Shown one piece after another: positions 53,968 through 62,644 of a stretch of DNA of 64,000 bases. The notes under the pieces are model-generated. The model saw only the letters and a list, made by a program, of their open reading frames with translations. It searched no databases and was not told the origin of the DNA. Within the stretch, counting starts at the first letter, position 1, and each line of letters begins with the position of its first letter. The position numbers were made by a program, and so were the translations under genes. Source of the DNA: Acerihabitans sp015654925. Its GTDB lineage: Bacteria; Pseudomonadota; Gammaproteobacteria; Enterobacterales; Enterobacteriaceae. The DNA is taken from assembly GCF_047324175.1 (NCBI RefSeq), contig NZ_CP178732.1, positions 1,612,001-1,676,000 on the forward strand, given 5' to 3'.

Positions 53968-54324
53968 ATGGAACACACCAAGCCTTCTTTCCAGGATGTT
54001 CTGGAGTTTGTGCGTATGTTTCGCCGCAAAAATAAGTTGCAGCGTGAAATCGCCGATAACGAGAAAAAAATCCGTGATAACCAAAAACGCGTGCTGTTGC
54101 TCGATAACTTGAGCGACTATATCAAGCCGGGCATGTCCATCGAGGAAGTCCAGGCCATCATTGCCAGCATGCGTACCGACTATGAAGATCGCGTTGATGA
54201 CTACATCATCAAAAACGCCGAACTGTCGAAAGAACGCCGCGAGCTGTCAAAAAAATTAAAAGCCATCGGCGAAGTCAAGGCGATGGTTGCCGCCAGTTTG
54301 CCGGAAACGGACAAGTCCGTCTGA
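53968..54324 (+). CDS. tmaR: PTS regulator TmaR (YeeX)
   Basis: TmaR sits at a cell pole and sequesters EI of the sugar phosphotransferase system. The 118-aa sequence is nearly identical to E. coli YeeX over residues 1-100 (SFQDVLEFVRMFRRKNKLQRE, RDNQKRVLLLDNLSDYIKPGM, DYEDRVDDYIIKNAELSKERRE), with a slightly longer tail EVKAMVAASLPETDKSV. All coiled-coil-like helices. AAGGAAATTGAA precedes the ATG. Its terminator follows at 54421. Confidence 0.97.
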   Translation: MEHTKPSFQDVLEFVRMFRRKNKLQREIADNEKKIRDNQKRVLLLDNLSDYIKPGMSIEEVQAIIASMRTDYEDRVDDYIIKNAELSKERRELSKKLKAIGEVKAMVAASLPETDKSV

Positions 54325-54351
54325 ATATGGGCCATCAGCCCCCGCCTGACC

Positions 54352-54393
54352 GGCCCGGCCAATGCCGTGCCGACGTACGGCCGTTGGCGGGCC
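54352..54393. repeat. REP-like imperfect palindrome after tmaR
   Basis: GGCCCGGCCAATGCCGT and ACGGCCGTTGGCGGGCC form a long GC-rich stem with small bulges and a short loop, between the tmaR stop and its terminator. Confidence 0.6.
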
Positions 54394-54420
54394 GGCCGCA
54401 AATATCCTTTTAGCTGGACC

Positions 54421-54448
54421 AGGGTTAGATATTGTCTAACCCTTTTTT
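54421..54448 (+). terminator. Terminator of tmaR
   Basis: AGGGTTAGA/TCTAACCCT is a perfect nine-base stem with a five-base loop, followed by five or more T. Confidence 0.93.
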
Positions 54449-54855
54449 ATTTCCGCTCAATAATATTGAGATCTATTATTTGAATAAATTAATTCATTTA
54501 ATAACAAATAATAATCTATCAGTAATAAATAAAACACCATGCAATATGAAAAAGAATGATAGCATACACTCAGCTTTATGATTATGGCGCCGACTCATGA
54601 CCGTATCTCCATTGCATGCTTACGTTTGCCATAATAATATTATAGATTGTTCTTGTGATTGAATGTTCGAAAAAAATCATGTTTTACAATTATTTATATA
54701 ATAAGTAGTTTTATCCATTTTATTAAAATAATAATTTCATAGCGAGTTATCTATTTACCGGCAGAGGAAGACAGAAACTTCTCCCGCTTTCAGACGGGTT
54801 ATCTGACCGTAAGGGAGCCGACAACGGCATAAGTAAATCGCAGGTAAGTTATTTC
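54449..54855. other. AT-rich intergenic stretch
   Basis: Very AT-rich, no gene and no recognisable element other than the promoter that the gene at 54856 would need. Confidence 0.5.
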
Positions 54856-55266
54856 ATGACCAACAGAAAACATCAGATCGGTATTATACTGCGCCCGATT
54901 TTATTATTGTTTACGTTAATGATATTACTTCAAGCAATGGAGAATGCCAGAGTCTCGGCGCCATTGCTCCAACCCGCGCTGCCCGTGCAATATCACGGGA
55001 TGTTGTCGCCCGCCGTCCAGCCGGCCAACCCCTTTTGTCCGGTCAGAACCTGCCATCAGGGACTGACGTCGGCGCAGTGTCCTTGCAGTCTGCGGCATAC
55101 CTGCTTTATTGCCGGCAATAGCCATTTGATGAATATGGACATCCTTTGCCAGGGGCAGCCGGAGGGCAATCAAAGCATTTACCGGTTTATTAAAACCGAG
55201 ACATGGAAAAAAAGATTAAAGCGGGCGGTGCGCAGGCTGCTGCGGCTTAAACCCTGTCCGGGATAA
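54856..55266 (+). CDS. Hypothetical protein with N-terminal membrane segment
   Basis: This 136-aa protein is unrecognised. Residues about 9-26 (IILRPILLLFTLMILLQAM) are a single membrane segment or uncleaved signal. The remainder has eight cysteines, several in pairs (CPVRTC, CPCSLRHTC), which would suit a periplasmic disulfide-bonded domain, and a basic C-terminus KKRLKRAVRRLLRLK. The ribosome-binding site is weak (CAGGTAAG). Coding status is moderate. Confidence 0.45.
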   Translation: MTNRKHQIGIILRPILLLFTLMILLQAMENARVSAPLLQPALPVQYHGMLSPAVQPANPFCPVRTCHQGLTSAQCPCSLRHTCFIAGNSHLMNMDILCQGQPEGNQSIYRFIKTETWKKRLKRAVRRLLRLKPCPG

Positions 55267-55348
55267 ACGGCCGGGAAGCCAGCGCGCCGGTGACGTTGCG
55301 CGGCGCCGCGTGATAACCACCGCGCCGCGGGACGCGGAACAGCCGGAC

Positions 55349-56299
55349 CTAATGATGCAGCACCGCCAATCGCTGGATATTGTACTTAATGGCGGCGGCG
55401 GAGTTGGCGAATTGCCGTTGCTCTTGTTCGTTGAAATCCAGCTCGATAATTTGTTCAATGCCGCGCTGCGATAATACCGCCGGCACGCCGATGGCTAATC
55501 CCTGCTGGCCGTATTCCCCATCAAGCACGCATGATACGGTAAGGGCGCGGTGGCTGCTGGTAAATAAGTTGCGGCAGATTTCCGTGATGGTACCGGCGAC
55601 CCCGTATTCGGTGCAGCCTTTTTGGGAATAAATCTCGAAGCCGAGCTGGCGGGTGCGGTCGCCCAGCGCGGCGAAGTCCAGATCGCGGCCGGTTTTCAGC
55701 CGGCTATATTCATTAAGCGTCATACCGTACACCGACGAGTGCGACCAGACGGGAAACTGGCTGTCGCCGTGCTCGCCGAGGATAAAGGCGTCGACGCTTT
55801 GCGCGGCGATATCCAATTGTTCGGCCAGAATACGCCGTAAGCGGGTGGTATCGAGCCATACGCCGGTGCCCAGCACCTGCTGACGGGGCAGGCCCGAGAG
55901 CTTCCAGACCTGATAGGTAATGATGTCGCAGGGATTGGTGGCAATCAGGAATATGCCCTGGAAGCCGTTTTGCATCATTTCGGGCACGATATGGCCGACG
56001 ATGCGGGCGGTGCCGTCCAGCTCGTCCACCCGGGTCTGTCCCGGTTTCAACGCGCCGCCGGAGACGGTGATCACGGCTATATCGACGTCGGCGCAATCGC
56101 CGGACGGCCGGGTGCTAATCGTAATGCGCCCTGGCATATAAGCCGCCGCATCCGCCAGATCCTGGCGGTGTCCTTCCACCAGCTGTCCGTTGAGATCCAC
56201 CAGGATTATCTCTTCGCAAATCTGCTGGTTCAGCAGCGCATAGGCGGCGGACGAGCCGACATTGCCTGCGCCAATGATCATCACTTTGCGTGGTTTCAT
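55349..56299 (-). CDS. L-lactate dehydrogenase / L-2-hydroxyacid dehydrogenase family
   Basis: This 316-aa NAD-dependent enzyme has GAGNVG (residues 10-15), LVDLN (33-37), IATNPCDIITY, the proton-relay GVWLDTTRLRRIL (D150, R153) and GEHGDSQFPVW (catalytic H177). It fits L-LDH and the related hydroxyisocaproate dehydrogenases of Gram-positive type; substrate choice cannot be settled from the loop KPGQTRVDELDG. ATG 56299 is preferred (GAGG nine bases upstream; longer in-frame extension lacks a site). A fermentative NAD-linked L-LDH is not part of the usual E. coli set. Divergent from the glycosylase gene. Confidence 0.87.
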   Translation of the reverse strand: MKPRKVMIIGAGNVGSSAAYALLNQQICEEIILVDLNGQLVEGHRQDLADAAAYMPGRITISTRPSGDCADVDIAVITVSGGALKPGQTRVDELDGTARIVGHIVPEMMQNGFQGIFLIATNPCDIITYQVWKLSGLPRQQVLGTGVWLDTTRLRRILAEQLDIAAQSVDAFILGEHGDSQFPVWSHSSVYGMTLNEYSRLKTGRDLDFAALGDRTRQLGFEIYSQKGCTEYGVAGTITEICRNLFTSSHRALTVSCVLDGEYGQQGLAIGVPAVLSQRGIEQIIELDFNEQEQRQFANSAAAIKYNIQRLAVLHH

Positions 56300-56456
56300 G
56301 CATGTTACCTCTATAAAGGGCGATGGACGCAAAATCCGGACCGCAGGGAAATAAATCGCGTTGGTTATGATAGTCTAAATGAATTATTGCCTAATTAACA
56401 AAATGCTATGCTTATCGCTGCGTTTTTTTGACGGCCGCCGCCGCAGGGGAGGGTAA

Positions 56457-57137
56457 ATGGAAATATTGGAACACCGCGCTATTTTTGCATACGGTACGAC
56501 GGAGCTGGACTGGCTGGCCAAAAAAGATAAGCGCATGGCCGAGGCCATCGAGCGTATCGGCTTGATTACCCGTCCGCTGATGCCGGACCTGTTTGCCGCT
56601 TTAATCAGGAATATCATCGATCAGCAAATCTCCACCAAGGCCGGTATTACCGTTAATGGCCGTCTGTCGGCGCTGGCCGGCGCCATTACTCCCGCCAGTA
56701 TCGAACGGCTGACCGCGGAGCAAATCCAGTCCTGCGGCATGTCCATGCGCAAGGCGCTGTATATCAAAGGCGCGGCTACGGCCGCCATGAGCGGCGAATT
56801 GGATTTGGCGGCCATTCATGATTATACGGACCAGCAGGTTATCGACGCGCTGTCGCGGCTGCCGGGCATCGGGATCTGGACGGCGGAGATGCTGATGATT
56901 TTCTCCCTCGGCCGGCCCGATATCCTGAGCTGGGGCGATTTGGCCATACGGCGCGGCATGATGAATCTTTATCGCCATAAGACGCTGCCGCGCGAGCGTT
57001 TTGAGCGCTATCGCCGGCGCTATTCGCCGTATGGGTCCACCGCGTCGTTATATTTATGGGCTTATTCCACCGCCGAATTCAGCGCCCGGCCGGCGGCCAA
57101 AATAGTCGCCGGGACGATAGGCGGCGCGGCTGAATAA
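56457..57137 (+). CDS. HhH-GPD superfamily DNA-3-methyladenine glycosylase
   Basis: This 226-aa protein lacks the N-terminal domain of E. coli AlkA. It has FAALIRNIIDQQIST (first helix block), the helix-hairpin-helix LPGIGIWTAEMLMIFSLGRPD (about 131-151) and WGDLAIRRGMM with the catalytic Asp (about 156). It removes alkylated purines from DNA as the first step of base-excision repair. GGGAGGG precedes the ATG by three bases. No Ada or other repair gene is adjacent. Confidence 0.9.
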   Translation: MEILEHRAIFAYGTTELDWLAKKDKRMAEAIERIGLITRPLMPDLFAALIRNIIDQQISTKAGITVNGRLSALAGAITPASIERLTAEQIQSCGMSMRKALYIKGAATAAMSGELDLAAIHDYTDQQVIDALSRLPGIGIWTAEMLMIFSLGRPDILSWGDLAIRRGMMNLYRHKTLPRERFERYRRRYSPYGSTASLYLWAYSTAEFSARPAAKIVAGTIGGAAE

Positions 57138-57174
57138 CCGCTCCCGGCCGTTCGTCGGCAATGCGCCCGGCGAT

Positions 57175-57209
57175 AAAAAACACCCCGCCGGCGCGATGCG
57201 GGCGGGGTG
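57175..57209 (-). terminator. Terminator of the purine permease gene
   Basis: On the minus strand CACCCCGCC/GGCGGGGTG forms a perfect nine-base stem followed by six T. It lies about 45 bases beyond the permease stop at 57256 and close to the end of the glycosylase gene on the other strand. Confidence 0.88.
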
Positions 57210-57255
57210 TCGGGTCTCTGCCGCCGGACGGGCATTTGGCATCGTCCGGAGGGGG

Positions 57256-58551
57256 TCAGGCGCTCAGCCAGCCCAATTTTATCACAAACAAAATCGATAA
57301 AATGATCAGGGCCGCATTCAGGTCGCGAGTCCGTCCGCTCAGCAGCTTGACCACCGTCCAGGTGATAAAACCGAATGCGATGCCGTTGGCGATGGAGTAG
57401 GTCAGCGGCATGGTCAGGGCGGTAACCGTAACCGGCGCGGCGACGGTGATATCCTTCCAATCAATTTCCGCCAGGCCCGACGTCATCAAGACCGCGATAA
57501 ACAGTAACGCCGGCGCGGTGGCGAATGCCGGTACGCTGGAGGCCAGCGGCGCGAAAAACAGGCTGGCCAGGAATAGGATGCCGACCACAATCGCCGTCAA
57601 ACCGGTGCGGCCGCCGGCGCTGACGCCCGCGGCGGATTCGATATAACTGGTGGTGGTGGACGTGCCGAGCAACGACCCGAACAGCGCCGCGGCGCTATCG
57701 GCGATCAGCGCTTTGCCCATGCGCGGGATATTGCCGGCATCATCGGTCAACCCGGCGCGTTTGGTGACGCCTATCAGGGTGCCGGAGTTATCGAACACAT
57801 CCACGAACAGAAACGCGAACACGACGCTGACCAGGGAAATATCCAGCGCGCCGCGGATATCCAACTGGAGGAAGGTGGGCGCAATGGACGGCGGCATGGA
57901 CACCACGCCGATGAACTGGCTGTAGCCCAGGGCGATGGACAGGAACGTCACCGCCAGAATGCCGATCAGCACCGCGCCGGGCACCCGGCGGGCTTCCAGC
58001 ACCACGATGATGATAAAACCCAGCATGGCGAACAGCGGGCCGGATTTGCCCAGATCGCCCAAGCCTACCAGGGTCGCCGGATTAGCCACGACGATACCGG
58101 CGCCTTCCAGGGCGATAATCGCCAGGAATAGGCCGATGCCCGCCGCAATGCCGGATCGCAGCGGCAGCGGAATGCTGGTGATAATCCATTCGCGAATTTT
58201 GAAAATCGACAGCGCAAAGAAGATCAACGCCGATAAAAATACCGCGCCCAGCGCAATTTGCCAGGTGTAGCCCATATGCAACACCACGGTATAGGTGAAA
58301 AACGCATTCAGGCCCATGCCGGGGGCCAGGGCGATGGGGTAGTTGGCGATAAAGCCCATCAGCGCCGAACCGATAGCGGCGGCCAGGCAGGTCGCGACAA
58401 ACACCGAACCTTTATCCATGCCGGTGGCGCTCAGGATCGAAGGGTTTACAAACAGAATATATGCCATTGCCAAAAATGTGGTCAGCCCTGCCAAAATCTC
58501 AGTTCGTACGTTGGTACGATGAGCTTTTAAATGAAATATTTTTTCTAACAT
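57256..58551 (-). CDS. NCS2-family purine permease (adenine/guanine/hypoxanthine)
   Basis: The 431-aa protein resembles E. coli AdeP/AdeQ: RTEILAGLTTFLAMAYILFVNPSIL, ANYPIALAPGMGLNAFFTY, DVFDNSGTLIGVTKRAGL, SLLGTSTTTSYIESAAGVSAGGRTGLTA and the C-terminal LLSGRTRDLNAALI. About 14 membrane segments. It imports purine bases with protons. It differs enough from AdeP that the paralogue cannot be named. A perfect TATAAT and a PurR-like half-site lie upstream (58626-58653). Confidence 0.92.
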   Translation of the reverse strand: MLEKIFHLKAHRTNVRTEILAGLTTFLAMAYILFVNPSILSATGMDKGSVFVATCLAAAIGSALMGFIANYPIALAPGMGLNAFFTYTVVLHMGYTWQIALGAVFLSALIFFALSIFKIREWIITSIPLPLRSGIAAGIGLFLAIIALEGAGIVVANPATLVGLGDLGKSGPLFAMLGFIIIVVLEARRVPGAVLIGILAVTFLSIALGYSQFIGVVSMPPSIAPTFLQLDIRGALDISLVSVVFAFLFVDVFDNSGTLIGVTKRAGLTDDAGNIPRMGKALIADSAAALFGSLLGTSTTTSYIESAAGVSAGGRTGLTAIVVGILFLASLFFAPLASSVPAFATAPALLFIAVLMTSGLAEIDWKDITVAAPVTVTALTMPLTYSIANGIAFGFITWTVVKLLSGRTRDLNAALIILSILFVIKLGWLSA

Positions 58552-58625
58552 GGAGGTTATCTCTTTGAAGTTGTCTGCACAGCCAAAGCAATAGCTATGC
58601 CACTATTCCGTCGGTGATGCGACAG

Positions 58626-58653
58626 ACGCAAACGATGGCGCGGGCGCATTATA
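58626..58653 (-). promoter_or_regulatory. Candidate promoter and PurR-like operator for the purine permease
   Basis: On the minus strand a perfect -10 TATAAT (58648-58653) is followed by GCGCC-ATCG-TTTGCGT (58626-58641, plus-strand ACGCAAACGATGGCGC). One half matches the PurR box ACGCAAACG exactly, the other half is degenerate. The -35 is not clear. Confidence 0.45.
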
Positions 58654-59046
58654 TAGGTAAAGTTAGGTAAAGTGCATCGTAACGCGGGAATAAATCGGCG
58701 GCGGGCAAAAACGGCTGCACTGATTTGGTGCTGCGATATAACCCTTTTGGTGCATATCTATCCATTATGGGGCAACGCCCCGTCATACGCGTTTTTACCC
58801 GCAAAAGGTCAATCGCCGGTCACTTTGCGCAATCTCACACTTCGCCTCCGCTTTTTGACGCCTCTCACGCTTTTGATAACGCAAGTAAAGCATATGTTGA
58901 TCATTGTTTTTACATTATCTATACATACTCATGTAATTTATTTCATAAGTAAGAAATAAATTACATGACTCCCGGGCTCGCGGTTCCGTAGCAGTGTCGC
59001 CATCGCGGCTGAGCCAGGTCAACCTACTGTTATCCGGGGAAATATA
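58654..59046. other. Divergent region between purine permease and sugar ABC operon
   Basis: No gene is supported. It should hold the promoter and the SorC-type operator of the ABC operon. ATAAATTACATG-type AT-rich sequence with the short repeat AAATAAATTACAT near 58925-58965 might be part of an operator, but this cannot be tested by eye. Confidence 0.4.
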
Positions 59047-60075
59047 ATGAAAAAACACCTGATCGCCCTGACTTGCCTGATCCCGGCGCTGGCATTTGGC
59101 TCCGTGGTCCGCGCTGAGGATAAAACGCCGCAATTCCGCTGTAAGCCCGGTGAAACCTACTATATGAATGTGATGGTCACCGGGGTGGAATATTGGTTCC
59201 CGGTCTACGAAATGTTTAAACAGGCGGCGCAGCAACTGGGCTGTAAAACCGTATACGGCGGTACGCCGGCTTATGACGTTAACCAGCAACTCGCCAGCTT
59301 CGAACAGGTGCTGGCGCAAAAACCGGCCGGGATCTTTTTGCATCCCATGAACCCGGACCCGTTTATCGAACCCATCAACCGGGCGGCCGAAGCCGGTATT
59401 CCGGTGGTGACCTTTGCCGCCGATTCGCCCAACAGCAAGCGCGTAGCCTATATTACCTCGGATAATTTCCGTGAAGGCCGTGCCGCGGCGGATTTGATGG
59501 GTAAGGTCACCCAGGGCAAGGGGGAGTACGCGGTGCTGGAAAATCCCGGCCAGGATAATCACGACCGGCGGGTCAGCTCCTTTATCGATGAAATGAAAAC
59601 CCAATATCCGGATATCAAGCTGGTGGCGCGGGCGGCAACCAACCAGGACCCCTCCAAGGCGTATAACGCCGTGCTGTCGATTTTGCAGGCGCATCCCAAC
59701 CTGACGGTGCTGTTTATGCCGGAAGCCAGCTCCGCCATCGGCGCGGCCCAGGCGGTGGTGGAAAACGGCGGCAAGGTGAAAGTGATTACGGTGGATGTAA
59801 ATGCCAAGGTGCTGGATATGATCAAGGCCGGGCAAGTCTATGCCGCCATTAACCCCAACCAGGGCATACAGGGTTATATGGGGTTTATGACCTTGTTCCT
59901 GGCGGCCCATCCCGAACTCATCGATCCGATGAACGATGCCAAACGCACCGGGGCCAATCCTTTTTCCTTCCCGTTGCTGGATAACGGGTTTGCCATCGTC
60001 ACCAAGGATAATGCCGATGATTTCCGCTGGGATGGCTATTTGAAACGCCGGGGCACCAAAGGCATCAATGAATAA
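59047..60075 (+). CDS. Sugar/polyol ABC transporter, periplasmic binding protein
   Basis: This 342-aa protein has a Sec signal (MKKHLIALTCLIPALAFGSVVRAE) and a type I periplasmic fold of the ribose/galactose class: VTGVEYWFPVYEMFKQAA, PAYDVNQQLASFEQVLAQKPAGIFLHP, IPVVTFAADSP, VLENPGQDNHDRRVSSF and KVKVITVDVNAKVLDMIKAGQVYAAINPNQGIQGY. GGGGAAATATA precedes the ATG. It is the first gene of a five-gene run; the ATPase follows with an overlap or an 10-base gap depending on its start. Confidence 0.92.
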   Translation: MKKHLIALTCLIPALAFGSVVRAEDKTPQFRCKPGETYYMNVMVTGVEYWFPVYEMFKQAAQQLGCKTVYGGTPAYDVNQQLASFEQVLAQKPAGIFLHPMNPDPFIEPINRAAEAGIPVVTFAADSPNSKRVAYITSDNFREGRAAADLMGKVTQGKGEYAVLENPGQDNHDRRVSSFIDEMKTQYPDIKLVARAATNQDPSKAYNAVLSILQAHPNLTVLFMPEASSAIGAAQAVVENGGKVKVITVDVNAKVLDMIKAGQVYAAINPNQGIQGYMGFMTLFLAAHPELIDPMNDAKRTGANPFSFPLLDNGFAIVTKDNADDFRWDGYLKRRGTKGINE

Positions 60076-60085
60076 GGAATCCGCC

Positions 60086-61588
60086 ATGACTTCAACACCT
60101 GCGCTGCGGCTCAGCGGGATCTGTAAATCCTTCGGCCCCGTCCGGGCATTGCAAAACGTCGGCTTTGAGCTGGCCGCCGGCGAGATTCATGCGCTGGCCG
60201 GCGAAAACGGCGCCGGCAAGTCCACGCTGATGAATGTCATCGACGGTATTATCCGGCCCGATGCGGGCGGTATCTGGGTGGACGGCCGGGCGGTGGAGAT
60301 CCGCCGGCCGGCGGACGCCCAGCGGTTGGGCATCGCCTTGGTGCATCAAGAGATTGCGTTATGCCCGGATATTTCCATTTATGAAAATATCTATATGGCC
60401 CATACCAACAGCGCCGGGCGGCTGTGGGTCAATCACGACCAACTGCGGCGCAAGGCCCAGGCGGTAATGGATCGCCTGGCGCCGATTCCGGTAACCACCA
60501 GGGTGGGCGATTTATCCATCTCCCAGCAACAGCTGGTGGAAATCGCCAAAGCGCTGACGCTGGATTGCCGCATTTTGATCCTCGATGAGCCTACCGCGGC
60601 GCTGACCGAACCCGAAGCGCAGCGGCTGTTCGGCATAATCCGGCAGCTGCAGGCCGAGAATATGTCGGTTATCTATATCAGCCACCGCATGGCGGAGATT
60701 TTCGCTTTGTGCCAGCGGGTGACCATTATGCGCGACGGCTGCACGGTGGGTTGCGAAACCCTTTCCTCGCTAACGCCGGATCGCTTGATTACGCGCCTGG
60801 TCGGACGGGAATTAACCCGCCTGTTTCCCCCGAAACGCGCCAGCTGCCAGCATCGAGACCCGGTGCTGCGCGTCGACGGCCTATCGGACGACCGGCGGTT
60901 TTTCGATATCTCGTTTGAACTGCGCCCGGGCGAGATCCTGGGATTTGGCGGATTAATGGGCGCGGGGCGCACCGAGATTGCCCAGGCGGTGTGCGCTATC
61001 GATGCTTGTCGCCGGGGCGCGGTCGCCCTTAACGGCCATCCGGTGCGGCTGCGCCACTACGGCGATTGCATCCGCCACGGCATGGCGTACCTGTCGGAGG
61101 ACCGCAAGGCGGCGGGATTGTTTTTGGATATGCCCATCGACTGGAATATGTCGGCGCTGGATATCCCCGCGGTCTGCGCGGGTTACGGACTGCTGAGCCA
61201 GGAAGCCGAACGCCGGCAGGCGGAGCGCCTGGGCCGGGAAGTGCAATTGAAAAAAGGCAAATTCAGCGACCCGGTGTCGTCGCTATCGGGGGGCAACCAG
61301 CAAAAAGTGGCGTTGGCCAAAGTGCTGTCCATCAAGCCAGCCATCCTGTTTCTTGATGAGCCCACCCGGGGCGTCGATATCAGCGCCAAAGCGGAAATCT
61401 ACCAGATTTTGCACGTGTTGGCGGAAAGCGGGGTGGCGCTGGTGGTGATCTCCTCCGAACTGCCCGAACTGATTGGCCTGTGCGATCGGGTCATGGTGAT
61501 CCATGAAGGGCGCATTGGCGGCGAAGTGCGCGGCGATGCGCTTACCGAAGAAAATATCATGCGTCTCGCCGCCGGCGCGGCGGCGTAA
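60086..61588 (+). CDS. Sugar/polyol ABC transporter, double ATPase (RbsA/MglA type)
   Basis: The 500-aa protein joins two ABC domains. Domain 1 has Walker A GENGAGKSTLMN and Walker B LILDEPTAAL with the signature LSISQQQLVEIAKAL; domain 2 has the degenerate GGLMGAGRTEIAQAV, the signature LSGGNQQKVALAKVL and FLDEPTRGVDISAK. This asymmetry is normal for the family. ATG 60086 has AAGGA seven bases upstream; ATG 60068, six codons earlier, would overlap the previous stop by eight bases. Either start is possible. Confidence 0.93.
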   Translation: MTSTPALRLSGICKSFGPVRALQNVGFELAAGEIHALAGENGAGKSTLMNVIDGIIRPDAGGIWVDGRAVEIRRPADAQRLGIALVHQEIALCPDISIYENIYMAHTNSAGRLWVNHDQLRRKAQAVMDRLAPIPVTTRVGDLSISQQQLVEIAKALTLDCRILILDEPTAALTEPEAQRLFGIIRQLQAENMSVIYISHRMAEIFALCQRVTIMRDGCTVGCETLSSLTPDRLITRLVGRELTRLFPPKRASCQHRDPVLRVDGLSDDRRFFDISFELRPGEILGFGGLMGAGRTEIAQAVCAIDACRRGAVALNGHPVRLRHYGDCIRHGMAYLSEDRKAAGLFLDMPIDWNMSALDIPAVCAGYGLLSQEAERRQAERLGREVQLKKGKFSDPVSSLSGGNQQKVALAKVLSIKPAILFLDEPTRGVDISAKAEIYQILHVLAESGVALVVISSELPELIGLCDRVMVIHEGRIGGEVRGDALTEENIMRLAAGAAA

Positions 61589-61605
61589 CCCAATGAGGTA
61601 ACAGC

Positions 61606-62607
61606 ATGACTATCAATACCCTGTTTCTAATGTCAAAAGGACGCCATTCCCCGCTGCGCTGGTTCGGCGTGCTGTTCAGGCAGCGCGAAGTGGGCCTGAC
61701 GGTGATTATCCTGCTGATCTTTACCATCATGAGCTTTACCTCGCCCTATTTCCTCACCTGGGCCAATATGAAAGCCATGCTGTTGTCGTTTTCCATTGAA
61801 GGCATCGTGGTGGTCGGCATGACGATTTTACTGATTGTCGGCGGCATCGATTTATCGGTGGGATCGGTGGTGTGTTTATCGATGGTGGTGGGGGGACAAC
61901 TGTTCCTGGCCGGCGTCGACCCCTGGCTCGCCAGCCTGGCGGGTATCGGCGCGGCGGCCCTGGTCGGCCTGCTGATGGGACTGACCGTCACGGGTATCGG
62001 ACTGAGCCATTTTATCGCATCCCTGGCGGCCATGGTGATCGTGCGCGGCCTGTGCATGATTATTACCCAGGGCACGCCGCTGTCGCTGTTTACCCTGCCG
62101 GCCAGTTTTAAGTTTATCGGGCAGGGGTCGCTGTACGGCATCCCGTTCGTGATTATCCTATTCTTTATTCTGGTGGCGGCATTTGATTTCCTGCTGCGCA
62201 AGGCGGCGGCGTTTCGCAAAGTGTTTTATACCGGCAGCAATGAGCGGGCCGCGGCCTATTCCGGTATCAGGGTGAATAAGATCAAGCTGATGGTGACCAT
62301 CCTGACCTCCACGCTGGCGGGACTGGCCGGCATTATTTATATGGCCCGACTCGGGTCCGCCACGCCGACCTTCGGCGTCGGCATGGAGCTCAATGTGATT
62401 GCGGCGGCGGTGATCGGCGGCGCCAGCCTCAAAGGGGGCACCGGCTCGATCCTGGGCGCGGTGCTGGGGGTGGCGCTGTTGTCCATCGTTACCAGTTCGT
62501 TGATTTTGATTAATGTTTCGGTCTATTGGCAGGATTTGATCAAGGGCCTGATCCTGCTGGCGGCGGTATCAATGGACCACCTGATGAACAAATATCGTTC
62601 CGCCTGA
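61606..62607 (+). CDS. Sugar/polyol ABC transporter, permease (RbsC type)
   Basis: This 333-aa protein has about eight to ten membrane segments, with VGMTILLIVGGIDLSVGSVVCLSMVVGGQLF near 70-100 and the conserved LNVIAAAVIGGASLKGGTGSILGAVLGVALLSI near 260-290 that contacts the ATPase. A GAGGTAA site precedes the ATG. It works as a homodimer with the ATPase at 60086. Confidence 0.93.
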   Translation: MTINTLFLMSKGRHSPLRWFGVLFRQREVGLTVIILLIFTIMSFTSPYFLTWANMKAMLLSFSIEGIVVVGMTILLIVGGIDLSVGSVVCLSMVVGGQLFLAGVDPWLASLAGIGAAALVGLLMGLTVTGIGLSHFIASLAAMVIVRGLCMIITQGTPLSLFTLPASFKFIGQGSLYGIPFVIILFFILVAAFDFLLRKAAAFRKVFYTGSNERAAAYSGIRVNKIKLMVTILTSTLAGLAGIIYMARLGSATPTFGVGMELNVIAAAVIGGASLKGGTGSILGAVLGVALLSIVTSSLILINVSVYWQDLIKGLILLAAVSMDHLMNKYRSA

Positions 62608-62644
62608 TGTTCCATAACCTTCGTGTTCGCGGGAGCTAATGTAC

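Noticed and set aside
58915..60087. Long minus-strand frame (390 codons) across the binding-protein gene
   Set aside because: It mirrors a clear coding gene on the plus strand in GC-rich codon use, has no recognisable product and no ribosome-binding site.
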